A stretch of DNA of 42,535 nt from Reclinomonas americana ATCC 50394 (GCA_048213135.1 PS015452.1:2336-44870), one strand, 5' to 3'. Positions 1 to 12,000 are shown, numbered from the stretch's first letter. The notes: generated by a model not told the origin, from the sequence alone. Numbers and translations are program-made.

Positions 1-320
1 GCAGCACTGGAAGATTCAAATGGACCCCCTGGACTTTTAGACACGTTTTTGCAAGAATGCTGCACCTCGTCACCGGCTCACCCTACTTGAGCGCAACTTT
101 GGTAATATGTTGCGAAGGCACCATTGGACGCACCTGGAAAGTTTCAGGTCAAGGGTGTCCGAGTGCCGACCTGTGCGAGCAAATCACCACCAAACACAAC
201 CACGTAACACCGGGAATTTTTTTACCGTTTCACATCTCCCGAGTTATCGGCGGGTCTTGGTGGCGCTTGCCTGCCATCACTATGCTCGCCAGGATGTAGC
301 GCACATGGTGATATGTCGCA

Positions 321-1022
321 ATGCAAACGGCTGTGTGTGTGGCACGCGAGGAATTTTGCACACTCTCAACGGCTCTGCGCACCGTTTCCGCCGTTTTTGC
401 AGAGAAGAGAGAGAAATCATGCCGGAAGAAGGCAGCGACCGCTGCCGACGCAGCTGGTACCAGCACCGACAGCAGCAGTAGCGACGAGCAACCCCGCGGC
501 CGGCGCAAATCGCCCGCCGCGAGGAAGAAGGTGGCTGCCGCCGCGCGCTCTCGTCAGCGGCAAGGCGAGGCAACAGAGGCAAGTTCGAGCTCCAGCAGCG
601 ATGGCAACGCAGCCGACACCGAGATCGGGGAGGGTGGAGACGATTCGGACGACAGCAACTCGAGCGATGAATCGGAATCTTCTGACTCGAGCTCGGACGC
701 GAATGGGCGTGGCCGGCGGCGACAGCTGGTGTACGACGACGACGTTGCTCTCAGTGCTGATGAGGAGGCGAAGCGGCAAAAGCGCCAGAAGGAGCGCATG
801 GCCAACGTCTTGTCCAGCAGGGCCGCAAGAGCTCAGAAGTCCAAGGAGGAGGCGGACAGAATGTTGGCTGCAAGCGTGGCGCGCAAGGCAGCCAGAAGAG
901 CGGCGAGGCGGCCAGCAACAACGGAGCTTGATGCAGCGCCAGCGGCTGCTTCGTCGCGACCGAGCTCGAGCTGGTTCGCGAAAGCGATGGAGAGCGAAGA
1001 CGAAGAGGAAGATGAAATGTGA
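321..1022 (+). CDS. Ser/acid-rich, basic-tailed nuclear-type protein, 5' end unresolved
   Basis: The frame is open from an ATG at 321 to TGA at 1020-1022. A good acceptor (ccgtttttgcag, ending at 402) suggests that the real exon starts at 403 and that 321-402 is intron; the donor upstream was not found. The product is low-complexity: Ser/Asp/Glu runs (SSSSSDGN, DDSDDSNSSDESESSD), then a Lys/Arg/Ala helix-prone stretch (EEAKRQKRQKERMANVLSS, RKAARRAARR), and an acidic end (SEDEEEDEM). This composition is typical of nuclear or chromatin-associated proteins, but no domain is recognised and the function is unknown. AATAAA follows the stop by four bases, which supports this as the true 3' end. Confidence 0.6.
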   Translation: MQTAVCVAREEFCTLSTALRTVSAVFAEKREKSCRKKAATAADAAGTSTDSSSSDEQPRGRRKSPAARKKVAAAARSRQRQGEATEASSSSSSDGNAADTEIGEGGDDSDDSNSSDESESSDSSSDANGRGRRRQLVYDDDVALSADEEAKRQKRQKERMANVLSSRAARAQKSKEEADRMLAASVARKAARRAARRPATTELDAAPAAASSRPSSSWFAKAMESEDEEEDEM

Positions 1023-1025
1023 CAA

Positions 1026-1031
1026 AATAAA
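1026..1031 (+). terminator. AATAAA polyadenylation signal
   Basis: A canonical AATAAA begins four bases after the TGA of the acidic protein. The very short 3' UTR fits the compact gene spacing in this window. Confidence 0.6.
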
Positions 1032-1615
1032 GAACACCGCCGGCGTGGCACATGTTGCAGCGTGTTTCACTCAGCATGCACACAGCTTCTCGGTTGCGGT
1101 CAGTGCTCTTAGAGAGTCGCGGATACCACGCCGGAGAGCTTGTCACAGAGCGCTCACCATCGTCACACCACCGCACCTCGTTCACGCCGCCCTCGTCCCT
1201 GCGCTGCGGCTCGACGGCTGTGAGGAGGCGCCAGCTTGTGTGACAGGAAGAGACACAAAAAACAGCGGAGGAGAAGCACACTGGTGGATCAATAGCCCAT
1301 ATAGGCGTGAGTAATGTGAAGCGCGCGTAGTGGGACGAGAGAGCGAGTGCAAACGTGACACGTAATTTTCCGACTGAGTGACCGAATGCTCAGAAATTCG
1401 TCGTTCGGCTGGTCAAATCAGTCGACGCAGTTCTCGTCAACGGCGCAATCACCAACTTGGCGGAGCAGTGCTACCTGCTCACTGATGGTCACGCTACACT
1501 ACCACCGCAAAAAAAATGAACTCGGCCGGCGATCAGAGCCTGAAACATCAATGGACCCTTTTTTTGTACGGAACGAATGAAATCATTGACGATTTCGCAC
1601 AAACTTGGCAAGGGG
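1032..1615. other. Intergenic, no gene recognised
   Basis: Short overlapping frames exist on both strands, but none has convincing codon structure or splice sites. The right end (from 1553) carries the first internal copy of the GGACCC-T(n) motif described separately. Confidence 0.4.
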
Positions 1616-2706
1616 NNNNNNNNNNNNNNNNNNNNNNNNNNNNNNNNNNNNNNNNNNNNNNNNNNNNNNNNNNNNNNNNNNNNNNNNNNNNNNNNNNNNN
1701 NNNNNNNNNNNNNNNNNNNNNNNNNNNNNNNNNNNNNNNNNNNNNNNNNNNNNNNNNNNNNNNNNNNNNNNNNNNNNNNNNNNNNNNNNNNNNNNNNNNN
1801 NNNNNNNNNNNNNNNNNNNNNNNNNNNNNNNNNNNNNNNNNNNNNNNNNNNNNNNNNNNNNNNNNNNNNNNNNNNNNNNNNNNNNNNNNNNNNNNNNNNN
1901 NNNNNNNNNNNNNNNNNNNNNNNNNNNNNNNNNNNNNNNNNNNNNNNNNNNNNNNNNNNNNNNNNNNNNNNNNNNNNNNNNNNNNNNNNNNNNNNNNNNN
2001 NNNNNNNNNNNNNNNNNNNNNNNNNNNNNNNNNNNNNNNNNNNNNNNNNNNNNNNNNNNNNNNNNNNNNNNNNNNNNNNNNNNNNNNNNNNNNNNNNNNN
2101 NNNNNNNNNNNNNNNNNNNNNNNNNNNNNNNNNNNNNNNNNNNNNNNNNNNNNNNNNNNNNNNNNNNNNNNNNNNNNNNNNNNNNNNNNNNNNNNNNNNN
2201 NNNNNNNNNNNNNNNNNNNNNNNNNNNNNNNNNNNNNNNNNNNNNNNNNNNNNNNNNNNNNNNNNNNNNNNNNNNNNNNNNNNNNNNNNNNNNNNNNNNN
2301 NNNNNNNNNNNNNNNNNNNNNNNNNNNNNNNNNNNNNNNNNNNNNNTTCACCCATCATAACTTGTCGTCACGTGCTCCGTTGGCACCAAACTGCGAGTCA
2401 TTTTGTAGGGGATTGTCTCACGTCTTCTATGGACCCCTTTTGCAGGACTGAATCAGTCCGCCTCGGCTGTTCACTGCGCCACTCCGAACGGACCCCAAAA
2501 ACAGGCGAAATCAGTCCAAAATCTGGCTTGTGGTCCGAACTTTCACTGCGCAAGATCTTGCGACTGAGAAATCCCTGCGATCCACTGAAGGTGCCCCCGT
2601 GTGGAGTGTATGGCGCAGATCCCATTGGACCCCTTTTGTACCCCCTGAAAATCAACCGTTCCGTTTCTATACGTGAAGCGAAAAAATTTCGTCCAAAAAG
2701 GGGTCC
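1553..2706. mobile_element. Possible repeat element with GGACCC(C)TTTTT inverted ends
   Basis: GGACCCTTTTTTT at 1553-1565 and AAAAAGGGGTCC at 2695-2706 form an imperfect inverted pair. Further direct copies occur at 2430 (GGACCCCTTTTG) and about 2628 (GGACCCCTTTTG), and a partial copy (GGACCCCCTGG) lies at the start of the window. Between them are other small repeated words (GAATCAGTCC, GAAATCAGTCC, GTCCGAAC). No transposase is visible, but an N gap fills most of the interval. It could be a MITE-like or other dispersed repeat; target-site duplications were not identified. Confidence 0.3.
1616..2346. other. Assembly gap (731 N)
   Basis: Run of N. It lies inside the possible repeat element bounded by GGACCCTTTTT and AAAAAGGGGTCC, consistent with a collapsed or unassembled repeat. 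Confidence 0.95.
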
Positions 2707-2708
2707 GG

Positions 2709-4097
2709 ACATATGACCTGTGCTGCGGCACATTGACCCTGGGGGGGCACGCAGTCAGAACAAGGCTCGCCAGAGGCCACGGTACCCCAATTAAATAATG
2801 AGAAAGAGTGCAGTACCCCACGAGGATGAAATTTCGGTTCAACGCGCGCACAGAGAGTGAGAGACCGAGAGGAGAGTGTGTGTGTGGTGTTCTTCCATCT
2901 CTCCTCCGATCCCCAAGCTCACCTTTCACCTGCAGGGTATCGGAACGCGGCAGAAACACGAACGTTTACAGAAGGAGATGCACAAATGTGGTGAGTATAC
3001 GTATTATACCAGTTTCTCGAGCACAGCCCAAAAACGACAACGCAACTATTTTTCCTGTTGATCGGAGAGAGAGAGAGAGGCAACGTAGGTGAGTGTCATG
3101 TGCGCAAGGTATCGAATCAAATACTGATGTGAAAACTCGGTACGCACATAAAGTCTGGAGACACTCCTTGGTGAGAAACCGCAACAGGATGCAGGTAGCC
3201 ACGCGCAGTGCACAGCCATGAACTTACACCGTCAGTGCGATGGTTGCCGCAGCAAAACGCAGTAGCGGACTCGGCACTACGCGGAGAAGCATTAGCAGGT
3301 GCACACACATGCACAACATGGACATTGATCCGCATGTCACTCACCCAAGTGCCGAACAGCCGCTGCCGCTGCGTCACCAACGAACACCGACTTGGTGCTG
3401 CTAATTACCACCCGATAGTGCCGCCCCGCTCAGATGAGCAGAGAGACGCCGACCGGGACAGCAGTGCCTCATGAACAGACTAAAGAACAAGCAAAAGAAG
3501 ACCACCTGGTCACCACACTCAAAAAAAACACACATAATCGCCGGTGGAGCCACGGGGCTGCAGGACTCGCGTCGCACTTGCTGCAGGGAATATGAATCAG
3601 GAGAGCAAGAGCATGTACGGAAAGAGTCCAAGGCAGTCAAACACACAAACGCAAACAAGCAAACAAGCAAACAACCAAAAATCTAATGATCACAACAGCA
3701 AAACAGACGAAACACACAACAAACAACAAACAAATAACAAACTAAACAAGCTAATTAAGACAAGAATAACAAGAAAACCCAATAAAAATCAGGAGAAATT
3801 GTAGAAACGTGTCGCGATAAGCTGCGTGCACTTGCCGACTCGCCCATGCCGGCAACCGACACACGTCCGCAATGCAAGTGCGTGCATTCCACGACAGCCC
3901 TCCGTGAAGGACGACGAGCGTAACGCCTCGCAGTGACAGACATGCCGCGACGGACAAACGACGAGCGCACCCTAAGAGTGAGCAAATCGAATGAGACGCA
4001 CGCGCGCAGTGAAACCACACATGCTGTGGTGTTATCTCGTTTCTCTCTCCTCTCTCACACACACAGAAACACACCTCAGCACTCAGTCGTCGTCGAG
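2709..4097. other. Gene-poor stretch with a candidate exon and CAAA-rich DNA
   Basis: At 2936-2990 there is a well-formed exon candidate on the plus strand: acceptor ctttcacctgcag, an open frame reading GIGTRQKHERLQKEMHKC, and donor G|GTGAGTATA. Partner exons could not be assigned; an ATG at 2826 (MKFRFNARTE) is one possible start. A GAGAGAG run lies near 3064. From about 3650 to 3790 the DNA is A-rich with CAAA/ACAAAC repeats, unlike the GC-rich surroundings. The 3' UTR of the minus-strand gene ending at 4098 may extend into this stretch. Confidence 0.35.
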
Positions 4098-5210
4098 TCA
4101 GTGATGTGCATGCACCAACAACAACTCATGCCGGTCCATCTGAAGCAAGCGACCGACTGCGACGGAAACGGAGACACACACCACTGTGATCTGGACAAAG
4201 ACACTCATGATCAGCGAAAAATGACAGTACAGATATCGATGATGAATGCACAAAACATGTCTCACCTGCAGCACACCGCGGTACCGCAACCGAGCGGTGA
4301 CGTCCACGCAGTGAGGCACGACATGTGCAATGTAACCAGCTGCTGGCCGCCTGCACCGTGGCTACGTCGCCCATCCTCTTCGCGCGCGCATCCTACTCAC
4401 GCGCGTCTTCGCTTGTCTTTTGGTTCTCCGTCATCCGCGGCCGTGCCGCGAAGACGCTTGCTACCGCAGGTGCTGCCGGTGGCGGTGGCGGTGGTGCTGC
4501 TGCTGCTGACACCGCAGGTGCTGCCGGTGCTGCTGCTGCTGCTGCTGCTGCTGCGAGCGCTGCTTGCACTCCTGCCGGTGGCGGTGGCGGTGGTGGGCGC
4601 CGAGCTGCTGCCGCTGCTGCTGCTGCTGCTGCTGCTGCTGCGAGCGCTGCTTGCACTCCTGCCGGTGGCGGTGGCGGTGGCGGTGGCCGAGCTGCTGCCG
4701 CTGCTACTGCTGCCGCAACAAGCACACCTGCCGATGGCGGTGGTGGTGGCCTGCGAACCGCGGAAGCAGTGGGACACAATTGCAACGGAACACGTCAACC
4801 ACAACAACCAGTCTCCGACCAATCACTCACCCAGCTGCGCCGGCTGACAGCCACGCTTCAAAACGTGACCGGAATTCTAACAAGACGAGCTGCGCTGTTT
4901 CTAATGCCGTACGTAGCGGTGGTGCCGACGGAGGCGGTGGTGGTGGTGGTGGGCCGGCGCCGCCACCTGACGGCGGCACAACTCCAACATTTAGACAGGC
5001 AATGGTTGTCACAGAACTGGGGTCCCGAGAGACTTCCTTGCCGCCCAGGGGGCATTGCGGGTTCTGACACGTCATCTCCGTATCTGGTCCTGGCGGTGGA
5101 TCATAAGCCCAACCGCATCTGCACAGGCGAGTCGAGTTTCTCTCTGACGGACGCGGATTGTTGATAGCGTGCAAGCCGATGAGATCGCGTCGTCCATTGA
5201 CTTTCTCCAC
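4098..5210 (-). CDS. C-terminal part of a Cys-motif, Pro/Ala-rich protein (5' end in gap or beyond)
   Basis: Four exons on the minus strand: 5210-4831, 4750-4401, 4339-4266, 4139-4098. The acceptors are ttgtcgcgcag, gcggttcgcag, ggccagcag and cttgcttcag. The donors are GTGAGT, GTGAGT and GTGAGA. The frame closes to 281 residues ending in TGA. The first visible exon holds a Cys cluster (CRCGWAYDPPPG, then CQNPQCP), reminiscent of the start of a PHD or BAH-linked zinc finger but lacking its second half. It then has a Pro run and an amphipathic helix (ETAQLVLLEFRSRFEAWL). Exon 2 encodes two direct copies of a PPPPPPP-AGVQAAL-Ala(n) unit. The last 39 residues are less repetitive (IAHVVPHCVDVTARLRYR). 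Family not recognised. Whether this is a separate gene or the tail of the cadherin-like gene cannot be decided across the gap at 5295-6013. Confidence 0.65.
4470..4745. repeat. Compound GCT/GGT trinucleotide repeat with about 100-bp tandem copies
   Basis: Alternating (GCT)n and (GGTGGC)n runs are arranged in a higher-order tandem: the string GCGAGCGCTGCTTGCACTCC occurs twice about 100 bp apart, each copy followed by a (GGTGGC) run. On the minus strand it encodes the alternating poly-Pro and poly-Ala segments of the adjacent gene. Confidence 0.85.
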
Positions 5211-5294
5211 CTGCGCGACAAAATGAAAACGAGGGAATGGTTGGACAATAATAATCCGACGTTTCACGCACACACACATACACAGCGACGAAGA

Positions 5295-6013
5295 NNNNNN
5301 NNNNNNNNNNNNNNNNNNNNNNNNNNNNNNNNNNNNNNNNNNNNNNNNNNNNNNNNNNNNNNNNNNNNNNNNNNNNNNNNNNNNNNNNNNNNNNNNNNNN
5401 NNNNNNNNNNNNNNNNNNNNNNNNNNNNNNNNNNNNNNNNNNNNNNNNNNNNNNNNNNNNNNNNNNNNNNNNNNNNNNNNNNNNNNNNNNNNNNNNNNNN
5501 NNNNNNNNNNNNNNNNNNNNNNNNNNNNNNNNNNNNNNNNNNNNNNNNNNNNNNNNNNNNNNNNNNNNNNNNNNNNNNNNNNNNNNNNNNNNNNNNNNNN
5601 NNNNNNNNNNNNNNNNNNNNNNNNNNNNNNNNNNNNNNNNNNNNNNNNNNNNNNNNNNNNNNNNNNNNNNNNNNNNNNNNNNNNNNNNNNNNNNNNNNNN
5701 NNNNNNNNNNNNNNNNNNNNNNNNNNNNNNNNNNNNNNNNNNNNNNNNNNNNNNNNNNNNNNNNNNNNNNNNNNNNNNNNNNNNNNNNNNNNNNNNNNNN
5801 NNNNNNNNNNNNNNNNNNNNNNNNNNNNNNNNNNNNNNNNNNNNNNNNNNNNNNNNNNNNNNNNNNNNNNNNNNNNNNNNNNNNNNNNNNNNNNNNNNNN
5901 NNNNNNNNNNNNNNNNNNNNNNNNNNNNNNNNNNNNNNNNNNNNNNNNNNNNNNNNNNNNNNNNNNNNNNNNNNNNNNNNNNNNNNNNNNNNNNNNNNNN
6001 NNNNNNNNNNNNN
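5295..6013. other. Assembly gap (719 N)
   Basis: Run of N. It truncates the last visible cadherin-like exon (166 of 285 nt present at 6014-6179) and hides the junction with the Pro/Ala-rich gene to its left. Confidence 0.95.
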
Positions 6014-9000
6014 CCAGAGATGTTGAACATGGCCGCATTCGCTCCACCAACAATCGAGTACGTGAATGTCTGCGCCGAGTTGCCGTCTGTGGTGGACAGA
6101 GTGCCCACCACGACATTGGCAGTGGTCGGCGGCGTGTACATCGTCGACGACAGTGCAATGTCCGACGGAGGGACGTTGGCTGCGGACCATTCGCAACAAT
6201 TAACCAGTTGCCGAACGCAACAACAGCTCAATCAAACTATCTTGCTCCGCACCTTCATCAATGACAAGCGTCTTGTCAAAGAACAGCGACCCGCTACCAC
6301 TATCGGTGGTGCGCACAATAACCACCAGTCCATTGCCCGTCTGCCCAGCCGCAGTGATGCGCAGCTGGTCGCCAGAGATGTTGAACACGGCAGCATTCGC
6401 TCCGCCCACAATTGAGTACGTGTACGTCTGGCATGAATTGGCATCAGTCGTCGACAGCCTGCCAACAACCATATTAGATGTGGACGGCGGCGTGTATGCC
6501 GCGATCGATATTGTGATGTCCGTGGGTACGACATTGGCTGCAATTGCAAGTATCGACGATGAGTGGGCAAGCACATGCGCACAACATAGATCTGCAAGCA
6601 CACACCTTCGTTAATCGTGAAGGTCTTGTCAAAGAACAGCGATCCACTGCCGCTGTCCGTCGATCGCACAATCACAACCAAGCCAGTTCCATTCTGCCCG
6701 CCGGTTGTGATGCGCAGCTGGGCGCCAGAGATGTTGAACATGGCAGCATTTGCTCCGCCCACAATCGTGTATGTGTACGTTTGGCACGAGTTGGCGTCCA
6801 CGGTGGAAAGCGAACCGACGGCCACATTGGCCGTGGTCGGCGGCAAGTACGTCACAGACGAAAGCACAACGTCCGTCGGCACAACATTCACTGTACAGGA
6901 GACGTGCGTGAGACACACGACGAGCAAAATCACCGGTGAATTGCCTGCAACAACACACCTTCGTTGACTGTGAATGTCTTGTCAAAGAACAGCGATCCAC
7001 TGCCACTGTCCGTCGATCGCACAGTCACCACCAAGCCAGTTCCATTCTGACCCGCAGTTGTGATGCGCAGCTGGGCACCAGAGATGTTGAACATGGCCGC
7101 ATTCGCTCCACCCACAATCGTGTACGTGAACGTCTGCGCCGAGTTGGCATCGGTCGTCGACAGGCTACCAATCACAAGATTGGCGGTGGTCGGCGGTGTA
7201 TATGTCGTCGCCGTCAGTGAAATGTCCGTCGGTGCAACATTCACTGCAATGCGCCGCATAAGGACCGGTCAGCAGAGAAAAACAGAACACAAAACATACC
7301 TTCGTTGATCGTGAATGTCTTGTCAAAGAACAATGATCCGATGCCGTTATCCGTCGATCGCACAATCACCACCAAGCCGGTTCCGTTCTGCCCAGCAGTT
7401 GTGATGCGCAGCTGCGCGCCAGAGATGTTGAACATGGCCGCGTTCGCTCCGCCCACAATCGTGTACGTGAACGTCTGCGCCGAGTTGGCATCGGTCGTTG
7501 ACAGGCTACCAATCACAAGATTGGCGGTGGTCGGCGGCGTGTACGTCGTCGACGACAGTGCAATATCCGACGGAGGGACATTGGCTGTGCGTCATTCGCA
7601 ACGCTTCATAAGTCGCCAAACGCAACAACAACTCAATCAAAACTCTCTCGCTCGTACCTTCGTCAATGATAAGCGTCTTGTCAAAGAACAGCGACCCACT
7701 GCCACTGTCGGTGGTGCGGACAATAACCACCAGTCCACTGCCCGTCTGCCCAGCCGCAGTGATGCGCAGCTGGTCGCCAGAGATATTGAACACAGCAGCA
7801 TTCGCTCCGCCCACAATCGAGTACGTGTATGTCTGGCACGAGTTCGCATCCACTGTCGATAGCACACCAACAACCATATTTGCGGTGGCCGGCAACGCGT
7901 ACTGTGTTGCCGACAACGTGATATCCGTGGGCGTGACATTGGCTGTAATGATAGTCGATGAGTGACCACGCCGATGAATCAAATCTCCCTCTCATACGCA
8001 TTCTCTCTCCACTGCACACAAATAGCAAGAATCGCAGCACAAACCCTCGTTGACCGTGAATGTCTTGTCAAAGAACAGCGATCCACTGCCACTGTCAGTT
8101 GATCGCACAATCACCACCAAGCCAGTTCCATTCTGCCCGGCCGTNNNNNNNNNNNNNNNNNNNNNNNNNNNNNNNNNNNNNNNNNNNNNNNNNNNNNNNN
8201 NNNNNNNNNNNNNNNNNNNNNNNNNNNNNNNNNNNNNNNNNNNNNNNNNNNNNNNNNNNNNNNNNNNNNNNNNNNNNNNNNNNNNNNNNNNNNNNNNNNN
8301 NNNNNNNNNNNNNNNNNNNNNNNNNNNNNNNNNNNNNNNNNNNNNNNNNNNNNNNNNNNNNNNNNNNNNNNNNNNNNNNNNNNNNNNNNNNNNNNNNNNN
8401 NNNNNNNNNNNNNNNNNNNNNNNNNNNNNNNNNNNNNNNNNNNNNNNNNNNNNNNNNNNNNNNNNNNNNNNNNNNNNNNNNNNNNNNNNNNNNNNNNNNN
8501 NNNNNNNNNNNNNNNNNNNNNNNNNNNNNNNNNNNNNNNNNNNNNNNNNNNNNNNNNNNNNNNNNNNNNNNNNNNNNNNNNNNNNNNNNNNNNNNNNNNN
8601 NNNNNNNNNNNNNNNNNNNNNNNNNNNNNNNNNNNNNNNNNNNNNNNNNNNNNNNNNNNNNNNNNNNNNNNNNNNNNNNNNNNNNNNNNNNNNNNNNGGT
8701 GATGCGCAGCTGGGTGCCAGAGATGTTGAACATGGCCGCATTCGCTCCGCCAACAATCGTGTATGTGTACGTCTGACACGAGTTGGCGTCCGCCGTTGAT
8801 AGATCTCCCACAACAAGGTTGGCTGCCGTCGGCGGAAGATATGTCGCAGCCGATAGCACAACATCTGTTGGTGCAACGTTGACTGGTGCAAGGAAACAGG
8901 CGTCGCGGTGAGGAGCAGCAACGAGAAAAGAAATCACACCGATGACAACAGACCTTCGTTGATCGTAAATGACTTGTCGAAGAATAGAGGCGATGCGCCG

Positions 9001-12000
9001 TTATCCGTCGATCGCACAATCACCACCAAGCCAGTTCCGTTCTGTCCAGCTGCTGTGATGCGTAGCTGCGCGCCAGAGATGTTAAACATGGCCGCATTCG
9101 CTCCGCCCACAATCGTGTATGTGAATGTCTGCGCCGAGTTGGCATCGGTCGTTGACAGGCTACCAATCACGAGATTGGCGGCGGTCGGTGGCGTGTACGT
9201 CGTCGCTGACAGTGCAATGTCCGTCGGAGCAACATTCGCTGAACGAGAAAAAAAGGAGTGAGAAATCACAGATGAGAGCACGCAGCTCCGAGATAATACG
9301 AACCCTCGTTGATCGTAAATGTCTTGTCGAAGAACAGAGGCGATGCACCATTATCTGTCGATCGCACAATTACAAGCAGACCGGTTCCATTCTGTCCAGC
9401 CGTCGTGATGCGCAGCTGAGCGCCAGAGATGTTGAACATGGCCGCATTCGCTCCACCCACAATCGTGTATGTAAACGTCTGAGCCGAATTGGCATCGGTC
9501 GTTGACAGAGTGCCCACCACGACATTGGCGGTGGTCGGAGGCGTGTACGTCGTCGCCGACAGAGCAATATCCGACGGCGAAACATTTCCTACAATGCAGA
9601 AATATCGATTACGGCGTAATCATACAAAAAACTAAAAAGAGTAATCAAACACACCTTCGTTAATCGTGAAGGTCTTGTCAAAGAACAGCGATCCACTGCC
9701 GCTGTCCGTCGATCGCACAATCACAACCAAGCCAGTTCCATTCTGCCCGGCGGTTGTGATGCGCAGCTGAGCGCCAGAGATGTTGAACATGGCTGCATTC
9801 GTTCCACCCACAATCGTGTACGTGTACGTTTGGCACGAATTGGCGTCCACGGTGGAAAGCGAACCGACGATGACGTTGGCCGTGGTCGGCGGCAAGTACG
9901 TCACAGACGAAATCGCAATGTCCGTCGGCGCAACATTCACTACAAGAGAATGTGTTATCATTAGAGAAGCATACACGCGAGTACCAAAACAAGCAACTGA
10001 CCTTCGTTGATCGTGAATGTCTTCTCGAAGTACAGTGATCCACTGCCGCTGTCGGTCGTCCGCACAATCACCACCAAGCCAATTCCATTTTGTCCGGCTG
10101 CCGTAATGCGCAGCTGGGCACCCGAGATGTTGAACGTGGCCGCATTCGCTCCCCCCACAATCGAGTACGTGAATGTCTGCGCCGAGTTGGCATCCGTCGT
10201 CGACAGGCTACCAATCACAAGATTGGCGGTGGTCGGCGGTGTATATGTCGTCGCCGTCAGCGCAATGTCCGTCGGTGCGACATTCGCTGCAACGGAACGC
10301 ATAAGATAACCGATCGCCTGTCAGCAGAGACAACAAAACACAAAACATACCTTCGTTGATCGTGAATGTCTTGTCGAAGAACAATGATCCGATGCCGTTA
10401 TCCGTCGATCGCACAATCACCACCAAGCCAGTTCCATTCTGACCGGCTGTCGTGATGCGCAGCTGCGCGCCAGAGATGTTGAACATGGCCGCATTCGCGC
10501 CGCCCACAATTGTGTACNNNNNNNNNNNNNNNNNNNNNNNNNNNNNNNNNNNNNNNNNNNNNNNNNNNNNNNNNNNNNNNNNNNNNNNNNNNNNNNNNNN
10601 NNNNNNNNNNNNNNNNNNNNNNNNNNNNNNNNNNNNNNNNNNNNNNNNNNNNNNNNNNNNNNNNNNNNNNNNNNNNNNNNNNNNNNNNNNNNNNNNNNNN
10701 NNNNNNNNNNNNNNNNNNNNNNNNNNNNNNNNNNNNNNNNNNNNNNNNNNNNNNNNNNNNNNNNNNNNNNNNNNNNNNNNNNNNNNNNNNNNNNNNNNNN
10801 NNNNNNNNNNNNNNNNNNNNNNNNNNNNNNNNNNNNNNNNNNNNNNNNNNNNNNNNNNNNNNNNNNNNNNNNNNNNNNNNNNNNNNNNNNNNNNNNNNNN
10901 NNNNNNNNNNNNNNNNNNNNNNNNNNNNNNNNNNNNNNNNNNNNNNNNNNNNNNNNNNNNNNNNNNNNNNNNNNNNNNNNNNNNNNNNNNNNNNNNNNNN
11001 NNNNNNNNNNNNNGTACTCGATTGTGGGCGGAGCGAATGCTGCCTTGTTCAACATCTCTGGCGACCAGCTGCGCATCACTGCGGCTGGGCAGACGGGCAG
11101 TGGACTGGTGGTTATCGTCCGCACCACCGACAATGGCAGTGGGTCCCTGTTCTTTGACAAGACGCTTATCATTGACGAAGGTACGAGCGAGAGAGTTTTG
11201 ATTGAGTTGTTGTTGCGTTTGGCGACTTATGAAGCGTTGCTAATGACGCACAGCCAATGTCCCTCCGTCGGATATTGCACTGTCGTCGACGACGTACACG
11301 CCGCCGACCACTGCCAATGTCGTGGTGGGCACTCTGTCCACCACAGACGGCAACTCGGCGCAGACATTCACNNNNNNNNNNNNNNNNNNNNNNNNNNNNN
11401 NNNNNNNNNNNNNNNNNNNNNNNNNNNNNNNNNNNNNNNNNNNNNNNNNNNNNNNNNNNNNNNNNNNNNNNNNNNNNNNNNNNNNNNNNNNNNNNNNNNN
11501 NNNNNNNNNNNNNNNNNNNNNNNNNNNNNNNNNNNNNNNNNNNNNNNNNNNNNNNNNNNNNNNNNNNGTGTACGTCTGGCATGAGTTGACATCGGTTGTC
11601 GATAGCACACCAACAACCATATTTGCGGTGGCCGTTAACACGTATTGTGTTGCCGACAACGTGATATCCGTGGGCGTGACATTGGCTGCCAGGATAGTCG
11701 ATGAGTGACCTCTCACACTCATTCTCTCTCTCTCTCTCCATTGCACACAAAACGCAAGAATCGCAGCACAAACCCTCGTTGATCGTGAATGTCTTGTCGA
11801 AGAACAGCGATCCATTGCCATTGTCAGTTGATCGGATGATCACCACCAAGCCAGTTCCATTCTGGCCAGCTGTCGTGATGCGCAGCTGGGTGCCAGAGAT
11901 GTTGAAGAGCGCCGCATTCGCTCCGCCAACAATCGTGTACGTGAATGTTTGACACGAATTGACGTCCGTCGTTGACAGACCTCCTACAACAAGGTTGGCT

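Noticed and set aside
4831-5210. Calling a PHD finger in the left minus-strand gene
   Set aside because: Only four Cys are present in frame and the W-x-H-x-x-C half is missing.
5295-6013. Merging the Pro/Ala-rich gene with the cadherin-like gene as its cytoplasmic tail
   Set aside because: The visible exon after the gap starts in phase 0, while all array introns are phase 1, and no membrane segment is visible. The gap hides the answer, so they are kept separate.
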